Made by a program: the position numbers and the translations under genes. Positions 59,274 to 64,000 of a DNA stretch of 64,000 bases are shown in pieces. The stretch lies in assembly GCF_036014015.1 (NCBI RefSeq), contig NZ_CP107905.1:7068001-7132000 (forward strand), in the 5' to 3' direction. The notes under the pieces are model-generated. The model was not told the DNA's origin and searched no databases. It saw only the letters and a list, made by a program, of their open reading frames with translations. This DNA comes from Streptomyces sp. NBC_00457 (GTDB taxonomy: Bacteria > Actinomycetota > Actinomycetes > Streptomycetales > Streptomycetaceae). Numbering within the stretch: position 1 is the first letter of the stretch; the number at the start of each line of letters is the position of its first letter.

Positions 59274-60158
59274 ATGCTGAACCTGACGCATCTCAAGGTG
59301 CTGGAGGCGGTCGCCCGTCATGGATCGGTGACCGAGGCAGCGAAGGAACTGCACTACTCCCAGCCGTCGGTCAGCCATCACCTGGGGCGGCTGGAAGCAG
59401 CCACCGGAGCCAGGCTCATCCAACGAGCCGGCCGCGGTATCCGGCTCACCCCCGAAGGTGAACTCCTCGCCCAACGGGCCACAGAGATACTGGGCCGCGT
59501 CGACGCCGCATCTGTCGAGCTGGCCGCCCGTGTGGGTCTTCGCGCCGGACGGGTACGGCTCGCCGGTTTCCAGACCGTCCTCAGCACCCTCGTACCGAGG
59601 GCCGCCGCCGAACTGTCCCGCTCGTACCCGGGAATCGAGCTGAACCTCGTCGACGCCCACCCGGTCGAGGGCCTGCAGATGCTGCGTTCGGGACACGTCG
59701 ACATCGCCCTGATCTTCCGGCACGCCGACACTCCGCTGGAGGAGGAGGGAATCCGGCTCACCCACCTGCTGGACGACCCCCTCTATCTCATCAGCGACCA
59801 GCCCCGTCCGCGCCTCGAAGACCACCGTGACTCCGCCTGGGTCGGCGGCTGCGAACGCTGCCGAGCCGCCACGGTCACGGCATGCGAACGCGCCGGCTTC
59901 TCCCCACGCATCGCCTACTCCTGCGACGACACGGTCGTCGCCCAGGCGCTGGTGGCCGCCGGGATGGGTGTCGCCATACTCAACGGACTCGCGTTGCAGG
60001 CTCACCGGGCGCCGGGCATCCACACCACACAGCTCACCGGCAACGCCCGCCGGATCTACGCCGCCACGTACGGCGACCCGCCGGACCCACCCGCCACCAC
60101 AGCGCTGATCGAGATCCTCACAGCCCCGGGTACTGCCGCCTCCAGTTCCGGCCCTTGA
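59274..60158 (+). CDS. LysR-family transcriptional regulator
   Basis: A 294-residue LysR protein with the winged helix at residues about 3-60 (HLKVLEAVARHGSVTEAAKE, then LHYSQPSVSHHLGRLEAATG) and the effector domain from about 92 (GRVRLAGFQTVLSTLVPRAA). The effector region has two Cys-containing stretches (GGCERCRAATVTACERAGF, near 188-206, and AYSCDDTV) that are unusual and could sense redox or metals; that is inference. It is divergent from the reductase-family gene, the classic arrangement for LysR and its target. The start is supported by the -10 element 6 nt upstream. Confidence 0.9.
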   Translation: MLNLTHLKVLEAVARHGSVTEAAKELHYSQPSVSHHLGRLEAATGARLIQRAGRGIRLTPEGELLAQRATEILGRVDAASVELAARVGLRAGRVRLAGFQTVLSTLVPRAAAELSRSYPGIELNLVDAHPVEGLQMLRSGHVDIALIFRHADTPLEEEGIRLTHLLDDPLYLISDQPRPRLEDHRDSAWVGGCERCRAATVTACERAGFSPRIAYSCDDTVVAQALVAAGMGVAILNGLALQAHRAPGIHTTQLTGNARRIYAATYGDPPDPPATTALIEILTAPGTAASSSGP

Positions 60159-60201
60159 TGCTTACTGCATCCGGACGGGGCGTTGCAGCGTCTACGCAGG
60201 T

Positions 60202-61203
60202 ATGGATCTCGAGAAGTCACCCCCGCCGCAGCAGCAGAACCCCGAGGGGTGCCTTGTCGTCGCGATTCGGATACCCGTACGGATCGTGGTGCTTGTGCTG
60301 GTCGTGCCGGTACGAATGGTGTGGGACGGGCTGGTCGTCGCCGGGCGGTTCCTGAACGACACGGTGTTCCGGCCGCTCGGGCGGGCGTTGCTGTGGGTGG
60401 GGCGGGCGGTCTTCGTGTGGCCGTTCGTGGGGTTGTGGCGGTATGTCGTCGTGCCCCTCGGCAAGGGGCTCGCATGGCTCGGGAACGTGTTCGTCGTCGT
60501 GCCGTGTGTGTGGCTGTATCGGTATGTGCTGACTCCGGTCGGGCACGCGATCGCCTGGGTGGCCCGGGGGATCGGAGCCGGTCTCGAGTGGATCTACGTA
60601 CGGCTGCTGACGCCTCTCGGACACGGGATCATGTGGGTCCTCACGCCCATCGGACAGGCCATCGCGTGGTGCGTGAACGGGCTCGTGTGGGTCGTGCGCA
60701 TCACCGTCACCGGGATCGGCACGGCCCTGTACTGGACCGCGCGGATTCTGATCGTGCTGCCCGCCCTCGGATTGTGGCGGTACATCCTCGTGCCCGTCGG
60801 TCAAGTGCTCGCCGTCATCGGGCGGGAGATCGGGGAGGCGCTCGGGCATGCGTGGCGGGTCGCGGGGCGGATCTCGCGGGCCGTGGGGCGGTTCCTCGGA
60901 ACGCTTCTGCGGTGGATCTTCGTCGAGCCGGTGCGGTGGGTGTACCGGAGTGTGCTGACGCCGGTGGGGCATGCGGTGCGGGACGTCGTGCTGCGGCCCG
61001 CCGCCGAGGCCGCGCGCGCTGTGGGGCGGGTCGCCCGGCAGGCGCTGGAATCCGCGCGGGAGTCCGTGCGGCGGGCCAGGGCCGACGTCCGGCAGATGCT
61101 GTTCGGCCGGCCGCCGGAGCCGGAGGAGGTCGTACGGCGGGAACCTGCGGGCGCCGAGACACGTACTCTTGGTAGCAGTACGACCGCTCTCACGAAGGAC
61201 TGA
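60202..61203 (+). CDS. Membrane protein of roughly 27-residue hydrophobic repeats
   Basis: A 333-residue protein. From residue 50 to 260 it repeats a unit [W/Y]-R-Y-[V/I]-L-x-P-[L/V/I]-G, with the P-x-G at residues 58, 85, 112, 138, 149, 198 and 254, so the early period is 26-27 and the later gaps are near two periods. Most of this stretch is hydrophobic with regular Trp and Arg, and could form several membrane or membrane-surface helices. The N-terminus (DLEKSPPPQQQNPEG) and the C-terminal 70 residues (RQALESARESVRRARADVRQ) are polar. It lies just upstream of the DUF2344 gene. I know of no function. Confidence 0.8.
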   Translation: MDLEKSPPPQQQNPEGCLVVAIRIPVRIVVLVLVVPVRMVWDGLVVAGRFLNDTVFRPLGRALLWVGRAVFVWPFVGLWRYVVVPLGKGLAWLGNVFVVVPCVWLYRYVLTPVGHAIAWVARGIGAGLEWIYVRLLTPLGHGIMWVLTPIGQAIAWCVNGLVWVVRITVTGIGTALYWTARILIVLPALGLWRYILVPVGQVLAVIGREIGEALGHAWRVAGRISRAVGRFLGTLLRWIFVEPVRWVYRSVLTPVGHAVRDVVLRPAAEAARAVGRVARQALESARESVRRARADVRQMLFGRPPEPEEVVRREPAGAETRTLGSSTTALTKD

Positions 61204-61251
61204 ACGACACTGGGCAAGCGACAGCCCGAAGGCCCGCCGCCCGCACCCGCG

Positions 61252-62019
61252 GTGCAGCGCATCCGACTGCGCTACACCAAGCGCGGCCGCCTCCGGTTCA
61301 CCAGCCACCGTGACTTCCAGCGCGCCTTCGAGCGTGCGCTGCGCCGTGCCGAGGTGCCGATGGCGTACTCGGCGGGGTTCACGCCGCATCCGAAGGTGTC
61401 GTACGCCAATGCCGCACCCACCGGCACGGGCAGTGAGGCGGAGTACCTGGAGATCGCGCTCACCGAGGCGCGCGACCCGGAGAAGCTGAAGGTTCTGCTC
61501 GACGAGTCGATGCCCGCCGGGCTCGACATCATCGAGGCGGTCGAGTCCCGCACCTCGGGGCTCGCCGACCGGCTCACGGCATCCGAATGGGAGCTGCGGC
61601 TCGACGGAGTGGACCCGGCCGACGCCGAGCGCGCGGTCCGGGCCTTCACCGCCGCCGAGTCCGTAGAGGTCCAGCGGAGAACCAAGAACGGCCTACGGAC
61701 CTTCGACGCCCGCCCGGCGGTCGTCAGCCTTGAAACGCACAGTTCGGCAGCTGATAGGCCGACCGACCAGCCCTGTGCGATACTGCGGCTGGTTGTTCGG
61801 CACGTGACGCCTGCCGTACGACCCGACGACGTCCTGTCCGGTCTCCGCGCCGTGGCCGACCTGGCGCCGCCGGTCCCCGCAGGGGTGACCAGGCTGGCGC
61901 AGGGGCTGTTCGATGAAGAGACCGGCACGGTGACCGACCCGCTCGCGCCCGACCGCGAGGCAGACACGGCCCCCCCATCGGCCGAACCATCGTCTGCCGC
62001 CGCGAAGGCGCCGGCGTAA
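61252..62019 (+). CDS. Radical SAM-associated DUF2344 protein, TIGR03936 family
   Basis: A 255-residue DUF2344 protein, partner of the B12-binding radical SAM enzyme. It has the family opening RIRLRYTKRGRLRFTSHRD and FERALRRAEVPMAYSAGFTP, with HPKVSYANAAPTGTGSEAEYLEI following. The C-terminal 30 residues are a disordered Ala/Pro tail. GTG 61252 is the first normal start, but no ribosome-binding site precedes it. In-frame CTG 61210 has AAGGA 10 nt upstream and would add 14 residues (LGKRQPEGPPPAPA), so a rare CTG start is possible. RNase E follows 262 nt downstream. Confidence 0.9.
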   Translation: MQRIRLRYTKRGRLRFTSHRDFQRAFERALRRAEVPMAYSAGFTPHPKVSYANAAPTGTGSEAEYLEIALTEARDPEKLKVLLDESMPAGLDIIEAVESRTSGLADRLTASEWELRLDGVDPADAERAVRAFTAAESVEVQRRTKNGLRTFDARPAVVSLETHSSAADRPTDQPCAILRLVVRHVTPAVRPDDVLSGLRAVADLAPPVPAGVTRLAQGLFDEETGTVTDPLAPDREADTAPPSAEPSSAAAKAPA

Positions 62020-62114
62020 GGAAGGTTCCGCGTAGGACGGACGTCGTAGCGCCGCCCTGGTACTCGGGAGCCACCTGGGTCGGGCAGCGCACCGACCACA
62101 AGACTTTCGCCAGG

Positions 62115-62136
62115 CCGTACGCAAATCGGCGTACGG
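62115..62136 (+). other. Hairpin in the RNase E leader
   Basis: CCGTACGC pairs with GCGTACGG around a 6-nt loop (AAATCG). The 262-bp leader also has a longer-range pairing, GCTCCCG near 62160 with CGGGAGC near 62256. Structured leaders are common before RNase E genes, where the enzyme controls its own message; here that is inference. Confidence 0.4.
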
Positions 62137-62281
62137 AACCGGCGAGACAGGACACAGAGAGCTCCCGAGCGGCGCCCGCGCCCCGGACGGCGGCACCGCG
62201 CATCGCGCGAGCCGCGGACGTCACCGGCATCCACGCCGGACCAGGTGCGGCGCCCGGGAGCCTGACGGGAGAAACCCCCGC

Positions 62282-64000
62282 ATGCTCGAGCCGACCGAAC
62301 CGAACGAGTCCGTCACGGACTCCGAACCGAACACTCCCAGCGACACCCTGCCGCCGCGTCGTCGGCGCCGTGCCGCTTCCCGCCCGGCGGGATCGCCCGC
62401 CGGCACCACAGAGGCCGCGGCGGAGACCGTCGCGCCGGCCATACCGGCCGTGGCCGAGTCCGCCGACCTTGCCGAAGAGGCAGTCGGGGCCGCTGCGACC
62501 GCTGCGCCTGAGGCGAGCGTCGTGAGTGACGTGACCGAGAACATCGAAGAGGCCGCGGCGGTTGCGGCGGCCGAAGAGACTGAAGAGGCCGGAGACGCCG
62601 TGATGGCTGAAGAGGCCGCTGAGGTCGCAAAGGCTGAAGAGGCCGAAGAGGCTGAGAAGTCTGCTGAGGCCGCGGAGACGGCCGCGCCCGCCGGTCGTAC
62701 GCGTCGCCGTGCTGTCCGCCGTGCGTCGGCGCCTGCCGGGGCTCCGGCGGCGGCCGAGGCCGCCGAGACCGTCGTACCGGCCGCCGAGGCGGTCGTGCCC
62801 GCGGCTGAGACCGTCGAGCCTGCTGCCGACGTGGCCGCCGAGCCGGTCGCGGCTGGGGACGCCGCCGAGGACGCCGCTCCGCCCCGTGCGCGTCGGCGTG
62901 CCACTCGGCGGGTGTCCGCGCCTGCCGCCGCTCCTGCGGCCGTGGAGTCCACCGAGACCGCGGAGGTGCCCGCCGCTGAGGCGGAGCCGGTCGCCGAAGT
63001 CGCCGAGGAGGCCGCCCCGCGTCGTGCGCGTCGCCGGGCCACCCGGCGGGTGACCGCCGCCGAGTCCGCCGTAGAGGCTGCTCCCGCTGAGGCGGAGCAG
63101 GTTGCCGAGGAGGCCGCGGAAGAGCCGCGTGCTGCGGAGCAGCCCGTCGCCGAGGCTGCCGAAGGGGCTGCCCCCAAGCGTTCGCGTCGCCGTTCCGTGC
63201 GTTCGGCTGCCGTCGGGTTCGCCGAGCCCGCGAAGCCTGCGGCGGCGGAGGGCGCCGAGGGCGAGGAAGGGAAGACGCGTCGGCCGAGGCGGCCGGTCGC
63301 GCCGGTGTTCCAGGCGCCCGTTTTCACCGAGCCGAAGTTCCAGACGCCCCAGCGGGCTGCCGCCGAGGCGGCCGCGGAGGCCGAGGTCGTGGAGCCCGAG
63401 GAGTTCCCGGAGGAGGAGCCGGCCGGGACGCGGCGTCGGCGCCGGCGCCGGGGGGCTGCCTTCGCTGAGGAGGCCGAGCCGCAGGCCGCCGCCGAGACCG
63501 CCGTGGAGGACGCGGCGGACGAGGCCGAGGAGCAGGCCGAGGACACCGTCGACAGTGACGAGGCCGAGGAGACCGGCTCGCGTCGTCGCCGCCGTCGTGG
63601 CGGCCGTCGCCGTCGCCGTGGTGAGTCCGCGGAGTCGGGTGGCGAGGACGAGTCGGAGGAGACCGAGGAGGTCGCCGCCGAGCAGGCCGTGCAGGACGCC
63701 GAGGACACCGCCGAGCAGGTCGAGGAAGACGAGGAAGAGGCCGAGGGCCGCGAGGAGCAGGGCGGTGGGTCCGGCGGCTCCAGCAGCAGCCGTCGCCGGC
63801 GCCGTCGTCGCCGTCGCTCCGGTGACGGCGGGGATGCCGGTGAGCTGTCCGAGGACGACCCCGAGCGTACCGTCGTCAAGGTCCGCGAGCCCCGCCCGAA
63901 GGCTGAGCCGTCCGACGAGGTGCAGTCCATCAAGGGCTCCACGCGTCTGGAGGCCAAGAAGCAGCGCCGCCGCGAAGGCCGTGAGCAGGGGCGCCGCCGC
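62282..64000 (+). CDS. rne: Ribonuclease E/G (N-terminal 573 codons, runs off the window)
   Basis: The visible part is the long disordered N-terminal region typical of the streptomycete RNase ES-type enzyme, in which the catalytic domain lies in the centre. It is made of Ala/Glu-rich acidic stretches broken by Arg-rich patches: RTRRRAVRR, RARRRATRRVSA, RARRRATRRVTA, KRSRRRSVRS, TRRRRRRR, then RRRRRRGGRRRRR and RRRRRRRRRSGDGG. The Arg clusters may bind RNA or polynucleotide phosphorylase. The last visible part (KGSTRLEAKKQRRREG) resembles the stretch just before the S1/catalytic region. ATG 62282 has GGGAG about 13 nt upstream. Confidence 0.92.
   Translation, partial: MLEPTEPNESVTDSEPNTPSDTLPPRRRRRAASRPAGSPAGTTEAAAETVAPAIPAVAESADLAEEAVGAAATAAPEASVVSDVTENIEEAAAVAAAEETEEAGDAVMAEEAAEVAKAEEAEEAEKSAEAAETAAPAGRTRRRAVRRASAPAGAPAAAEAAETVVPAAEAVVPAAETVEPAADVAAEPVAAGDAAEDAAPPRARRRATRRVSAPAAAPAAVESTETAEVPAAEAEPVAEVAEEAAPRRARRRATRRVTAAESAVEAAPAEAEQVAEEAAEEPRAAEQPVAEAAEGAAPKRSRRRSVRSAAVGFAEPAKPAAAEGAEGEEGKTRRPRRPVAPVFQAPVFTEPKFQTPQRAAAEAAAEAEVVEPEEFPEEEPAGTRRRRRRRGAAFAEEAEPQAAAETAVEDAADEAEEQAEDTVDSDEAEETGSRRRRRRGGRRRRRGESAESGGEDESEETEEVAAEQAVQDAEDTAEQVEEDEEEAEGREEQGGGSGGSSSSRRRRRRRRRSGDGGDAGELSEDDPERTVVKVREPRPKAEPSDEVQSIKGSTRLEAKKQRRREGREQGRRR

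Overview
The window is a piece of a streptomycete-type actinobacterial chromosome. GC content is very high, with G or C at most third codon positions. Many genes start with GTG, several transcripts look leaderless, and the gene order tig-clpP1-clpP2-clpX-valS-folC-ndk-mreBCD-pbp2-rodA-(radical SAM)-rne is the conserved Streptomyces core arrangement. The species cannot be named from sequence alone.

Positions 1-13.9 kb are accessory. They hold a truncated secreted subtilase, a CGNR regulator facing a VOC protein, a flavin-split-barrel protein, a Tat-exported metallophosphoesterase, a TetR-SDR-SnoaL module with a clear operator, a frameshifted secreted serine hydrolase, and a complete inducible beta-lactamase locus. 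That locus has a class A enzyme divergent from a LysR regulator (BlaA type), followed by a cytoplasmic penicillin-recognising-like protein (BlaB type). A 155-bp tandem triplication at the blaA/blaB junction makes two 52-codon chimeric ORFs that overlap head to tail through ATGA.

Positions 14-24.2 kb carry pepN, a mycothiol-nitroreductase-like protein and an uncharacterised sugar or polyol cluster: two FGGY kinases, a D-2-hydroxyacid dehydrogenase, a DeoR regulator, a small zinc-ribbon protein, a histidine phosphatase and a DUF574 methyltransferase. Positions 24.3-36.6 kb hold sodF under a Nur box, bioY, an LPKTG surface protein divergent from a receptor Ser/Thr kinase, an amino acid permease, rpiB, a Fpg/Nei glycosylase, eis, a SpoIIE phosphatase, an HD protein, an acyltransferase and a 64-residue membrane protein.

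From 36.7 kb onward the region is core genome. It runs through tRNA-Gly(TCC), tRNA-Pro(TGG), trigger factor, the ClpP1P2/ClpX protease with a ClgR-like site, valS, folC, ndk, the mreBCD-pbp2-rodA wall-synthesis operon and a CYTH/CHAD protein. It ends with the B12-binding radical SAM protein and its DUF2344 partner, and the first 573 codons of RNase E/G. Between the radical SAM protein and DUF2344 lie a divergent dihydrofolate-reductase-family/LysR pair and a strange membrane protein built of roughly 27-residue hydrophobic repeats.

The observations most worth checking are the beta-lactamase junction triplication, the 27-residue-repeat protein, the orphan minus-strand terminator next to the sodF Nur box, the 14-bp inverted repeat between clpP2 and clpX, the 162-bp MITE-like palindrome before ndk, and the unassigned two-kinase cluster.
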